Positions 11,601 to 23,599 of a stretch of DNA of 64,000 bases are shown one piece after another. The notes under the pieces were generated by a model. The model saw only the letters and a program-made list of their open reading frames with translations. It had not been told where the DNA came from and did not search any database. Within the stretch, counting starts at the first letter, position 1. Every line of letters starts with the position of its first letter. Source of the DNA: Fasciola hepatica (lineage: Eukaryota; Platyhelminthes; Trematoda; Plagiorchiida; Fasciolidae); contig CANUEZ040000159.1 in assembly GCA_948099385.1 (NCBI GenBank), forward strand, positions 3,800,501 through 3,864,500. The letters are read 5' to 3'. Position numbers and translations under genes: made by a program.

Positions 11601-14600
11601 GTTTGGAATTTCAAATGACTCCTTGCTCATAGCCCGAACTATCACATGGCCCTCTAGGCTGCGATGCGAGGATTGCAATCGCCCGCAGTTCTCCGTCCCG
11701 CACATTGCTGTACTACTGCATGGGCCACTGAGACCGTTTAAGTGTGTTCCGTCCACTGTCCACGTCTAGAGGTAATCTTTCCTGGCCAGTGCAAGTAAGA
11801 AAACTTTTGTCAATAAATAATTCGTTCAGGTGCAATGCCGCCTTCGGATTTGGGTGTCCTGGAATAAACTGAACCAGGGTTCTGACTGCAGCCAGTAAAC
11901 AGTAATGAAGCTTTTGCGGTACCTTTTGGGCATCCCAACCAACACCATCTCGATCAATTCACGAACTTGTCGTCACTTCCTAGGGACAGAACTGGGTTAC
12001 ACTGAAAAACGTTTGCCGGCTCTGGACCTTTGGAACCAGTTTACCTACGATTAGAACTGCGAACATACATCCCACCTGTTTGACAACGCACTTACTTTAT
12101 TTCGCCGGATGAATAGCGGATTGTACCTTGTTGAAATTCACTTAACTGGGTGGGATTCAGGCGATCGACTTACACCTACTCTCACTCAGTCTACTATGTA
12201 CCCTGAAGAATTACCGGCGGGACCATCAAAATTACCGGCTCGAATGTGGAAACTCGCCTACCTTGGTGTCTAAGCAAAGTACGTGTTACTTTGCCATGAA
12301 AATTACCAAAAGGTTTCGTATGGCCAGGCACACGTAAGACCCTTGCCATAAACCGATTTACTCATCACGAACTCTCCCAGAATTCATGCAAGTTGATGAT
12401 AAAAACAATCTAAGAGGTTCACGTAACTGATTTTTTCTGCATAAATTCCACGCCATAATATCAGGTTACTTTACTTTTCCGTGTGGTTAAATGTCTCTTT
12501 CCGTTGTCTTCATCATCTTGGAGGTAAGCCTGACAGCTAGTTGAGATGGCAAGCCTATCTATCTGACTTGACTGCCGGTTCATCGGTGGTAAGCCTGCTT
12601 TTCGCTCTCTTTCTTGTAGTCCACTGCTCATTAGCCACAACATCTGGAGCACCTGGCGGTCAGAGCATGGTGGGGGCATCGTAGACCTCGAGTGTAAGAA
12701 TCCGAAAGTACACTGGCCAGAGCAGAGAGTCCTGTGACCCGATCTGATCTGACCTGAAGTAAAGTTAGCATGGACACTGTTGGAAGCCCCCGTTAAATTC
12801 GTCCTCCAAGGCGAAAAAATGAAAGCTTATCTGCTGATTTCTGCCGCTGGTCTACCCTGCCTATTCCTGTTGAGCAATCAGCCCAGCTTTCATCGGCAAC
12901 AAAAATACACTGCATAAATGGAAAACGGAGAATCCTTCTTCCATTCAATTTCTCGCCTAATTTGATATTGATATGCATTTTCCATATCCTTTCCTGTATC
13001 ATCGGCATCCATTAGACCATGCATCGACGATGTTTTGCGCAAGCCGGTGCACTACCAAAGGTTTGCTGCACCCAGTGTGCTGCTGAATGCCACCGACGGG
13101 ATCTACACGGTGTTGCCACAAATATGAACGGAATCAAACACTTCCTGTGAGAGGTAACTCGGTCCTTTCATAGCAGCAATGCTAATCGAATCAACGTTCG
13201 CTCGCGGGAGCTACTCTTGTTTGATCTGTAAAACACAAACAAGGGAAAATTTCATGGGACCAAGGCTCATGAAGGGCACCAACGGGGTCCTACACTTACA
13301 TACAATGATAATCAAAATAGCTGTCAAAGGCCCGCCCACTACATCGCAAACTGGATTATCTCTTTTGATACCAAGTTAAGTTTTGTCGTAATGGCTTTAC
13401 GACGCCTAGTGAAGGAGGCGGACTTAACCGATGGTTTTATCACCTGAAAAAATGGGACTGGCTCATGTTAGTGCGACTCGAGTTTTTAGTTTTGTCGAAA
13501 TGGCTCTACAAGGTAATGGCATACGACAGAGTTGTCCAGGGTCCACCCAGTTCACTGCGGCGGCTGTTTTTCCAGTCGTGCTTCCGTTGCTGACTTGATG
13601 GTTGGGTATTCAGAGAACTTCCCTCAATGTTTGGTGCGCCATTTGGAAGTTTTGAGTGAGACTCGGACGTCTTTCAACGAAAGACATGGACTCTCTTCAC
13701 TTTTACAAAAGTTTAAATAGCAAGAACTGGCCGAAAACCTATTCCGAAGCACTGCCAAATGCGCTTGCAGTTGTTTTATGTGCACTATAGCCGCCCGCAC
13801 ATGCCTGCTGTCAGGTTAGTATTTTTCTGGGGTTTTGCATTGGAACATTGCTGATATAAAAATTCACTGATCGAACTTTGTAATGGAGCGGGCTTTGGGA
13901 ACTAAGTTCAAAGTTTTGTCCGTGTCTGTGATATTATCGCCTTTTTACCTGCTGGATGATCAGCTATATTTTAAGTGTAGGCCTTCGACTCCCTATCAGG
14001 AGCCTCACCTTAGTTAGTGGACTGAAAATTTCTAAAACCCCTAGGAACTTTGTTTCTATGCTTGGGACGAACTTACAGGATCGTTCACCGTTAGATATGT
14101 GTACTGTCTGAAAGCCAAAGGGAACGGGGAGAATTGTAGTTCCGATATTCTGAGGGCGAAGAAGTCATTCGAGGGAAAAGGCACCTTGGGTACACTTTCT
14201 CGGGAAGAAGTCGCTGATCTTGCGCTTTACTTTCCAGGAAAGACAATTACCCTAATGAACACGTGCTCCGAGGTTCTGCTGGATGAAGCGACACATCAGC
14301 CCAACTATGGAGGTTATGCATCATAGCACGTAAAGCTGACCAACGGAAAAGGTCAAGGTGGGTGATTCTGTTACGGCATTCTTTCAGATAAGAGTGATGT
14401 CAGAAATTTGGATGCTGTAAGGGAAATGCGGAACCGATCAGCGGATTCTGCCAATGTGAAGATCATAGCGCAGCTTCTGTTCGAGGACACTAAGTTTATC
14501 GAGGTGCAATTTCCAGCTTAGCACCTAAGTGCCCCCTTCATAAATAGACATTGGCACTGAGGCCTACTATGGAAGTGATTGCCTCTCCATGGGGGAATGC

Positions 14601-14860
14601 AACTTCAGTGCTAGGTCTTCCACCGGCCATGTGTGAGCTTCCTTCTCACGTCACCTCTCACAGCCATATACAGAGGCTTGTAGGTGGATAAAGCTTAACT
14701 TCAAAGTACTTCTCCAATTCCCGGAAAAAAGTCTTACTTCGGAAGTCCCGGGGGCATTTGGGTGGCTCTCACTAGTCATCCATTGATGTAGGCTATTAGC
14801 CAAGCAAGTTTTGACCCGTCTTTTTGTAGGTCAGGGATTTGGCTAGTCTCGGTTCCTTCT
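11600..14860. other. unidentified; probable ancient repeat debris
   Basis: No frame gives a family match. Short frames at 12,461-12,679 (minus), 12,793-13,008 (minus), 13,179-13,379 (plus) and 14,099-14,326 (plus) carry no motif that I can name. The last is in the same orientation as the MULE relic that follows and could be its decayed N-terminus. A 23-base motif occurs twice, 111 bases apart, at about 13,381 and 13,492 (TTTTGTCGtAATGGCTtTAC and its variant). Confidence 0.25.
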
Positions 14861-14869
14861 TTAGACAGG

Positions 14870-15990
14870 TTGTCTGAAACCAGCTTGTCTGAGTGCACCT
14901 TATGCCAATCTGCGGGGGATCATCGCCATCCTAACCAAAGCCACTCTGGAAATAAGGAGCATTGTAGCTCATCAGCCCTGGTGGTCGGTTTTTTAGTCTC
15001 TGGTCTCCTGTCAGCTCTTCAGAACAAACAATATAGCTGTGAAAATCATGGCTTTCTACCACTGTGCTCACTCCATTCTTCGGGAAGGGATCATATCAGC
15101 CAAAATCTTTCTTGCGTCTAAAGCAGTAGGCGGCAGTCTGACTCAGTATAAAGCATTTCGGGAGTGTGGCCGGAAAGTTCGTGCAGTATTTCGTCGCTTT
15201 CATGTTCTGTGGGACTTGAGGCAGTATTTTTCTCAGCACAGTGGCTTGTTTTTAAATGACATATGTGGGAGGTATCAATGTTTGCATTGTCTGGTATTCG
15301 CTCCCAAGAAGGAAGAATTTGACAGAATCGAGGGAGCCATTAGTGGTCGGTGTACGGCAGCCACGCCGCGCCTGGAATGAACGTGGTAACCGTACTGGAC
15401 GCGGTGGGCATTTTAGTGATCTATGTGCCTCTAATCTGGGTACGTTTGCTACCAATTGAGCTGAAGTTGAAAATAAACATTTAAAGCCAAATATATCTGC
15501 ATTGCCTCTTCCTTTAGTATGTTTGTGAACATCTTGAAGAGTAATGACGATCTGGATGAACGCAGCCATCGAATCCTAGGTCGGCTCTTGCAGGGTTCAT
15601 TCATGGCAAAATCGAGAAGGAGGACTATGCCAGATTTCTCGGTCGATCGAGTGCTCACGCGCTTTCTGCTGTGGATGAGCACATTTCTGCATATGGGGTT
15701 GAGTCAGAGACCTCAGGAGATAACCAATGGACCGTTAGTTCTGCTAGATCATACGCAGCAAGGGTACCCACGGGTGCAAATTCTGTTTGCGCATGCAGTT
15801 TTCATAGGCAACTGCGGCTACTTTTTAGTCATAGCCTTATCAGGGCTCAAGCAATCAAGTACGATACGACTAGGCTTCCAAAGGATAGACCAGCGGACAA
15901 AGATGACGGCCTGTTAGAAAATGTGCCACTTGCGATGATAATCAGGGTCGTTGTGGAAGAAGCGCTCAAATTGAATCCAGGAAAAAAGTG
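14870..15990 (+). pseudogene. MULE-type transposase relic with SWIM-like zinc finger
   Basis: Several plus-strand frames line up as the second half of a Mutator-like (MULE) transposase of the type also domesticated as ZSWIM1/ZSWIM3 proteins. First comes SILREGIISAK, then YKAFRECG (about 15,155), where the family has a catalytic Asp-Lys-x-Phe-x-Glu; the Asp is Tyr here. Next are FHVLWDLRQYFSQHSG (about 15,200) and FAPKKEEFDRIEGAI (about 15,300), typical of the helical insert. ASNLGTFATN and ENKHLKPNISAL follow (15,425-15,500). Then comes WTVSSARSY and CACSFHRQLRLLFSH (15,730-15,830), a SWIM finger whose third Cys is Phe. The frames differ, so the gene is dead. No terminal inverted repeat was found. 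Confidence 0.7.
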
Positions 15991-15999
15991 AGGTCACTG

Positions 16000-17610
16000 C
16001 AAAAGACAGTGCTGCTGCACTAGTTAGCTTAGGGTGGCAAAGGTTTACCCATGTTTTCGCAGCTGAAGAATTTAGCTTTCATCAGTTTAAGTAAACAGAA
16101 AGAAATTAGGCATTTCGATAAAAACACCAACACTACTACTGGCTCAAACGACGACAGTGCAGTTTCACGGTGTTTGGAAATGGATTCAGGAAAAAGGAGC
16201 GTTTCACTTTTGCAGTGGTCTGTTGAACCAAGTCCCAGCCCATTGGAAGTCACTGCGAAGCTTTTGTCTACAAATCTTAAGACTGCCAGTGAAATTAGGA
16301 ACACGGACAGTTGAGAACTAGAAGTAACAGGAAATCAATCGCGGTTTATACAGTTGGGGCAGCTCGGCTCCGTGACGTCGGCCCAGCGTGGAAAAAATAA
16401 GAGCAGACAGTCCCTGGACAGTCTCGATACCTCACTATCTTTGTTGTATCTGCCGAATAGAGGATCTATCGGAGAACGTAGATGAGGATAGCCTTTGGGT
16501 GCGGTGCCCAACGAGTAGACGGTTGAGACACCATCAGTGTGTCAACTATGGAAACAAAGAAACCTAAATGGGTGTTCCCTTCGTCTCCAAATGAAGTAAG
16601 TTCTATGCATATGCACTTATGTTTTGATGCTACATGCCACAAACAGCATTTTGAAAAGTGTTTCTCTTTCTTTCAGGTTATTCACGCGTACCCCGTCGAG
16701 GACTATTAGACAGCTAAGAGATGGTCGACCAGTAGATCACTGAGCACCATGTGCATGGTTCTCCTCCACCAGCGGCGTGGGTGGATGGCGACACCGCTAC
16801 TGGGTTCCCTAGATGACCGATGTCACTCAACGTTCGTTGAACCAAGGGTAGCAGGCTCACGGTTCTCCTCTATTTAGATAGAAGGGCCTCGAAGGTTGTT
16901 CTTAATTTTGGAAGGGAAGGAGACAGAAGGGATCTGGAGATGGCGGAGTCCGCTGGTGTGAATTCCTAATAAAACCCACTGCTTCTCGTGTACGTAGGCC
17001 TGAGTAGTCCGCTTGACGTTTGACACAGGAGATGGTTGGCTTGACAGTTGTCATCCCAGGTAGCTTTACGGGCGGATTAGGTATCAGCCGATATTTTGTC
17101 GCACTTCTACTTCCAAGCCTCGGTATACATACTATTATTTACTCCACGGATGCCATTGTTATATATTATGCTTTACGACGGTCATTTTTACCTGTAAACG
17201 TACGTCTACACTTATATGCCCTCTTATTTTGCGAATCGGAATAATTACTAGGTTGCAACATTCCGTTTTCTCGGTTTTGCGGGCAAGTCGTGTTCACCAT
17301 TTACATACATGTGTTTTCCTCCGTTTTCACCACTTAAATATTCATGATACCTTTATACTGTGCTTGATTATATGGTGCTGCCCGGAATAGATGAACGTTG
17401 CTTGATAATTTGATGAGGGGGTACAATAGCACCATAAGTTCACTATTTTATTTTGCTATCATCCACGCTTGTGGATGATAGACTTGAGGTGTGGTGCCCA
17501 AATTTATAAGTAGTACGTCACTAGCCAGACATTCGTGGAGGAAGAATAACTGCTAGCACAATGAGGCTTGTCTGAAGGCGAACATATTCCAGCGGTGATC
17601 AGATTTGAGT
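16000..17610. other. unidentified stretch
   Basis: A plus-strand frame at 16,051-16,314 continues in the direction of the MULE relic and may be its C-terminus. It is polar and low in motif content. From 16,320 to 17,610 I see no coding match. The frame at 17,020-17,244 is hydrophobic but has no family signature. Confidence 0.25.
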
Positions 17611-17619
17611 TTCAAGACC

Positions 17620-18490
17620 AATCAGTAACATATTGAGCGACATCATATTCAGCATGGAATCGGAGGTCAATGAAAAATTGGCGTTTTTGGATGAGCTCTT
17701 GAGAAGAAATGCCAACGGCACACTGGAGACACCCGTGTGCCGGAGACAAACACACATGGATCAAATACAAAGATTTTACAGCAATTATCCAAACTACCGT
17801 AAAATGTCACGCATTTGGACCCTGTTCAAGAGAGCCGAAACCTACTGCAGCGCAATGGAACTGAGAACGCAAGAAGGAAACTACCTTCTCAGAATGTTCC
17901 AGCGGGGCGGATATCCAAGAAACTTCATAAGACGAGCCGTATATGGAATGAACAGGAAAATGAATCAAAGAAAACAACCAAAACAGAAGGATCACACTAT
18001 CAAACATCAAAAACGTTTCTGAAACCGCGGCAAGATTGCTTCTACCTCAAGACATAACAGTTGCGCATAGACCAAATAAAACCGCAAAAAACTCATATCA
18101 AAATCGAAGGAACAACTGAGAACCGAAGAAAGAAAAAACGTTATACACAAAGTCAAGAGTATAGACTGCGACAAATGCTACATCGGTCAAACCGGGAGAA
18201 AAGTTGTCACACAAACGCATGAGCAAGAACTGGCCACGAAGAGGCAAACTATTCTCTCTGATATTCGTCCACGAGGATCAAGAATGACACAAGTTCAACC
18301 TGGACGAGGTAAAAACTAAGGATCATGCAACCACGAGGCAAGCAGGGGGGTTTTGGAGGCCTGGTACCCTTTAGACAGCTCAATCAATAGACATATTGAA
18401 TTGGGTCACGTGTACATTCGGATGAAGAGCAGAGATTCAAACTAATCAAAAAAGTCAGAAGCGGAATCAGTGGACCAAAACCGTTCGACC
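17620..18490 (+). pseudogene. Penelope-like element, end of RT plus GIY-YIG endonuclease
   Basis: The frame at 17,633-18,022 begins with the conserved tail of a Penelope-like RT: FSMESEVNEKLAFLDELL, then CRRQTHMDQIQRFYSNYPNY, ending near GYPRNFIRRAVYGMN. After a frameshift, 18,165-18,210 reads DCDKCYIGQTGRKV, the Y-I-G half of the GIY-YIG endonuclease that defines this class and nicks target DNA. Further on, 18,325-18,430 reads LEAWYPLDSSINRHIEL, the conserved closing block of the same domain. The RT fingers and palm are missing, so this is a truncated copy. It ends about 250 bp before a minus-strand BEL/Pao fragment. Confidence 0.85.
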
Positions 18491-18744
18491 AGTATTATTG
18501 AACCTGGATTTTCCACACTCATACATTCTGGGAACTGAATCGACAAAAACTAAAACATCGAAAAATGGAAACAAAAACAAAAAACGAGAGAGCTCAAGCT
18601 CAGCAAAGGGGAAGTCAAATGTCGAAGGTCAAAAATCAAGTTCTTGGAGGCGAGGCCGACAAACAGACGTCGAGGATTTGGCACGTCGTCGTCTACGAAG
18701 CCCAAGGTCAGGACTAATGACAAAATTGTAAATATGGGAGACTA

Positions 18745-20470
18745 GCCTAATTCCTTGAACTACCAAAATGTCGTGTCAACGCGTGCTTAGTTAGATACAT
18801 TTGGAAAGACCAGGAAATGCTCCTATTCACTCCTGTGTTCTGTGTGAGGTGGTTGGTCTTGGTCAACTTCCTTCTGACAAAGCAGCTGCAGTGAGGCTTT
18901 CCAGGGCAGCAACCAGTGGGAAACGAGACCGGGCGGATCAAGCAGACTGAAGATAGCTGACAGTACGCAAAGTGCGTAGCATGCCGGTGAGGGACTTTCA
19001 GTTCGAAGACGAATTCATCCGTTCCCGCATTCCGTTGTATTCCTAGAGTGCGCTCCGTGGGGATGGTGAACCATTCAAGTATCTAACCTTTTCTGCCCTC
19101 TGATTATGCGGACTGACTTCAAGAACCTGCGGCGCGTTTTATTTCCACTTCGTGAGGTGAATTCCTCTTTCCTCTGGAAAATCTGTCAGACACATAAGTT
19201 GTGTTGTAGCCGTGTCAGTGTCATCGAACGATCTGAGGTAATCATCGACATAGAAGCTCCTGCTTACTGTATTTACTGCGGACTGATACACTCTACTTGT
19301 TTGCAGTTATCCTTGGGGCATAGTTCGAGCAAAAGGGCGATGGTTTCGCTCCAGAGGGGTGAACTGTCATTCTGTAATTTATCGCCGATTTGTCAAAGTT
19401 GTTCACTGTCCCACAATAAAAATCAGCGCGACTATTTCCTTCACCGGCATTCTTACCTGAGGAAGAACCTCTTTGATATCGGCCGGCAGAGCCACTCTGC
19501 TTGGCCCAAACCAACGTAAGACCTCAATCGGCAGTGTCGTCTAGTCTTTCCTTTGTGATAAATGATCGTTCAGCGACTTTCCTTGAAACTTGGATGCGCC
19601 ATCAGAAACCTCCAGCAGCTTTCCGGGCTTCTTTGGATAGAGAGCCGGGTGATGAGGTAGGCACCATATCCCTTCTTTGGCGCTGATGGTTGCAGGAAAC
19701 TCTTCTACGTGGCCAAGCATTTCACTTTGCATCAATACATCCCAGTACCGTCCCAAGAGAACCTCACCCCAACTGAAACGTTCTTTCAAGCGCAGCAACC
19801 CATGAAAGGCTTCAGTTATATTGCAAGCCCGAGGATGGGTGTGTGTACTCCACGGCCCCTTTCCATACTGTCTGTAGTGTAAGATAATCATGACGCGATA
19901 GTGTCAATTGATCGTCCCCGATGTGATTAAGCTCTTTTCCGTATGGGGCTGCATCTGGTGCTCCAAGCGGCCCGTTTCTGCTGACGCATAAGTTATGGAA
20001 CCTTTTCACCCGGCTCGGCCGTATAGTATCCGCCATAGTGTAATACCTGCTGGGTTAGGTGCCTAGGGCTTGCTTAGCCTCCGGTCCACCACCCAATGTG
20101 CTTATGGGGCGTCGCAACCAACAAGATCTACTTCCGCATCCTTCCAGTCTACGATGGTTACGTCCGGCAAAAGGAGCCGCCTAGATGGAGTCGCATTCGC
20201 CGGCTTTCGCGCCCGTGTCGGAAGGTCAGTCGATGTGAAAGCCCCTGTTGATCCAAGATGTTTACAGGTGCCCACGGAGACGAGTTGCAATCTCAACCGA
20301 CCAGAAGTTACTGTCTGAGTTCCGCCACCTCATTCACAGTTACCGACGTCCGGTTTTTTCACGTTGGCGTTTACCCGCAAATAGCTCCTTTACCAAAGTT
20401 TGTGTCCAGTCCGCTGTCGGCAATAGCAGAATTTTCAGCCACTCCATTTTAGGTCATTACTCATACGGCG
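18745..20470 (-). pseudogene. BEL/Pao pol fragment spanning the left palindrome edge
   Basis: Read leftwards: a protease-like motif IADSGLDTNF (about 20,430). Then the peptidase A17-like region with VTIVDWKDAEVDLVGCDAP (about 20,110-20,165). Then RT N-terminus EMLGHVEEFPATISAKEGIW and PHHPALYPKKPGKLLEV (19,610-19,730). Next NYRMTVHPSGAK (about 19,360), then a box reading FYVDDYL (about 19,240-19,260). The RNase H boundary motif GFVSPxxLPGK is seen in degraded form at 18,880-18,940. The gene runs continuously across 19,082, where the inverted duplication begins. It shares the protein plan of the 37.8-43.2 kb element but is clearly diverged from it. Stops and frameshifts are many. It is cut off at about 18,745, next to the Penelope-like relic. 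Confidence 0.8.
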
Positions 20471-20479
20471 ACTACGCCT

Positions 20480-21990
20480 AGAATTACTGGTTTGTGGTAG
20501 GCCGTATTGTTGAGCAAACCACACAGGGCCTTGTGTTCTCGCTTGACATTACCTCCTTCACCTTGTGTAGCAGTTGATGGTGTCTGCCTGGGCAACCTTC
20601 GTGATAGCATCTAACTCTCATTCGAAAAGCTGCTGCCTAAAATGAACCCGTTCAGCTCCTGTTCACATTGTTGTTCGCTTCAAAGTTGCGTGGTCGCTCC
20701 CCAAAGCAGGAGCGGCAACGTCCATGACTGAGGGTCAGGGAACACCATTCTTCGGTACTTGTCTACCACCAGTGGAAGCGACCGGTAAACAGTCGTTTGA
20801 AAGGCGACTCGGTTAGTACTGGGTAGTACCCAGAAGCCTTATTCGAAGCTCCCGTTAAAGTATCCGAAATAATACCATTCGTACAGTGTCGTGGTGGTGA
20901 ATAAAGGAAGCTTGGGCTGGTTTGGTGTTGACATGGATGGATTTTGTCCTAGGCTTGATTGAGAATAGGTTCTTGTTTCATTGTGCTACGATGTGGGGTG
21001 GTGTTGCCAGTTTATCCACACTTCCCTTCTGTTTTAGCTTTGACAAAAAAACAGTCGCATACTGCACATTGGGCGGAGGGCCAGACGGGCGGGACGCCAG
21101 AGCACATCACAGATACACGTCGTCCGTTAATTTTTGAACTGCTCTGGGCAGGGCAGCCGAATACCATCCTCCTTGCTTTTAGTGCAACCCACTTAATCAG
21201 AATAAAAACGGAGACGGAAAGAGGGTTCAACATGACACGCTTTGGGCGGCTAGACGCGACATAAAAGATGTAGCAACAGGAGGAAACAATGAGGTGGATG
21301 CAAAATGAAATAAGACAAAGTAAGGAAAATGACTAGAAAAGAGATAGGATGGGAGTTGAAGAACGACGAATAAAGCAAAATGAATGAGAATGTTTAAGGC
21401 AGGTGAAAATGTGGGGGGGGGAGTAAAACTTGGAGGGAGAAGAGAATACCGATGGTGAAGCGAGAGAGGGGAAAAAGATAAAACTGCCCAAATGGATATA
21501 AGGGGAAGACAAAAAGTGGTTCCCGTCGGTCACCTAGCAGGGGGACTTCCGCCATCTCCAACGTCATTCGGCAAGCATCCGCCCTCACGTTCCGACGCGC
21601 ATGTCAAAAGCCTAAGGCGCTCCAAGATACCATTGGTTCTCAACCTGATGGTTTAAAGTCAGTTGTGTATTAAAAGCCTAGTGGTGTGAAGTGGTGCAGG
21701 TGAAATTCCCCGCCAATCCCTTACTTTGAATGGCGTCTACAGATGGATTTTACGCAAAAAGCGTCTGGGTTTTTGCGTGCAATGACCGGCACCCTGAATA
21801 AACTGTAGGGCAAATGCTGGCGCGAGACCTGTTAGCGGACCGAGGAACTGACCATAGTCATTACGTGTGCACCTGGGTATTACCACTCCCCCTCCCTACC
21901 CATGGATGGGGCTAAAACTGGGTAGAAACCCAGCTCATAACGTTGACATTGCTGCACTGTATAGAAACAGGCGAAGTCCTCACTATATTT
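20480..21990. other. unidentified part of palindrome arm, with purine-rich tract
   Basis: No family match was found. Being upstream of the BEL/Pao protease in reading order, 20,480-21,250 could be decayed gag. A minus frame at 21,012-21,233 has four Cys residues, but no proper CCHC knuckle. About 21,261-21,520 is strongly purine-rich on the plus strand and includes a run of nine G near 21,413. The mirror copy at 34,743-35,002 is pyrimidine-rich. Confidence 0.3.
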
Positions 21991-22267
21991 CCTGGCTTTG
22001 CCCCTTTCACAGGTTTCTACGAACACAATATAAAGCACAGACGTGTCGGTCTAACTTGGATACTAGACCCCTATCGACCTGGCGCCAGAAATCAGACAAT
22101 AAAAGTAATCTTTTTGACTGACCGAAGAGGCAGCCCCAAAGCGCTGAAGTCATGGACAAGGACTGTAATCTCGGCAGAAGAGCAGTAAAACGCGGGCTCC
22201 GAGGGGGATCGTCAAGTGTAGAGAGGTCGGGAAACTGAAGGCATAGACGGCTGCTCTATACCGGACG

Positions 22268-23590
22268 TTGAACGAGATGTTTTGTAAACGACGGAGGAAA
22301 GGTAAGGAGACATGCGAAATCAGCATTACCCGGGCGGCCCAGGAACACCCAAATATATTATTCAGTCGTTTACAGGCTGCGGCGAATATGCGACTAAAAG
22401 TTGGAGGTGTAAGAACGGGGAAAGGAAACTTGGCACAGATGAAAGAACAGAAGACGGAAATCCTCCGTCGGCATTTCTAAGGGGCCCACAAGAATTGTGG
22501 TTGAAGGAAGCCTCAGACCGCAGAGTGGCCGAGGACTGCTCCAATGCGGGAAACGGAAGTAAAACCAGACGACTTATGGTTGGTACTAGATGCCCTTGAC
22601 GAGGATAAAGCCCCAAGGCTAGATGGAATCCATCTAGCTATCCTCGGAAAGCTGGCTCAGATCCTACAACAGCCCTTGGCCGCACCGCTCAACAAATATG
22701 AGCTTCCGAATAAACAGCCAACTGCGGAAGTAGTATGAAGTCCCAAAGAAAAGTCACGACACCAGGCAAAGAATTACAGGCCTGGTAATCCGCTAGCAAT
22801 GGCCTAGAGGTAATGAAAATAACAACACGAAATGCTTCGGTAAGAAACCTGAAGGAAAACGACTTAATCGCTAGAGAACTGCACAGATATGAAAAGGGCA
22901 GGTCCTGCCTCAGCCACCTACAAGGCTTTTGATGAGGCAGTCGGGAGGGCGTACCAGGTAGGGACGGTGGAGGTGATCTATCTGGACTTCCCCGAGGGGT
23001 TTCACAGACTGGATCACAGGTTGCCTCTACAGAAGCTAAGGAGATGGGAGTGGACGCATGGCCAGTGAGATGGTTTGAGTCTAACTCAGCTGACCGCCGA
23101 TTCTGCGTCAAAACTAATGGTGCGAAGATGTCAATGGCAATTCCAGCGAGCGCAGCCCCCTAGGGATCAGTACTGGGCTCCATACTGTTTCTGATTTATT
23201 TGATAGGCTAACCGCGGTAATAAGATCGTCCTGCTTCACTTTAGCGGATAACGCAAAGATTCTGAGGTGCCCGGGAACTAAGCAAGTTCATCCAGATTTG
23301 GATGCTCACTACCAGTGGCCTGCAATGTGCGGCTCTGTCTCTGAATACAGAAAAATTCCCACGTCCGACCGCCGAATGGTCCAGTGGAGTGAGTCTTTTG
23401 AACCCAGACAACCCGGAACCGTTGACCCAGAAACTCGAGCCCAGGAACTTAAACACGGTAGTCTGAAGCGGCTTTAAACCCCCGGCACAATGTCTGTAGA
23501 CTGCTAACAAGGCAAACAGATCCACGTGCCAGAGGCGCAGAACGCTCCGATGAAGAGGTCCTGGAGTGCTGCTGCCACTATGAGGTTTTA
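22268..23590 (+). pseudogene. LINE C (CR1-like) reverse transcriptase, left-arm copy
   Basis: The plus-strand frames follow CR1-type order. A basic linker has ITRAAQEHPNILFSRLQAA (22,320-22,380). The fingers have LVLDALDEDKAPRLDGIHLA and LGKLAQILQQPLAAPLN (22,575-22,700). The palm reads EVIYLDFPEGFHRLDHR (22,971-23,020), with the usual Ser-Lys-Ala-Phe changed but the first catalytic Asp kept. GVPQGSVLGP-like debris lies near 23,160. The catalytic box reads LADNAKIL (about 23,245), where the second Asp of the Asp-Asp pair is Asn. Several frameshifts. It is truncated by, or joined to, LINE D at about 23,600, both in the same orientation. The mirror copy is at 32,673-33,995. Confidence 0.8.
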
Positions 23591-23599
23591 ACCCTGGTA

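Noticed and set aside
17020..17244. Short membrane-protein-like frame
   Set aside because: Hydrophobic because the DNA is T-rich; no start context, no family signature, no neighbour suggesting function.
21012..21233. Cys-rich minus frame as a BEL/Pao gag zinc knuckle
   Set aside because: The spacing of Cys and His does not fit the CCHC pattern seen in the 42.1-kb gag.
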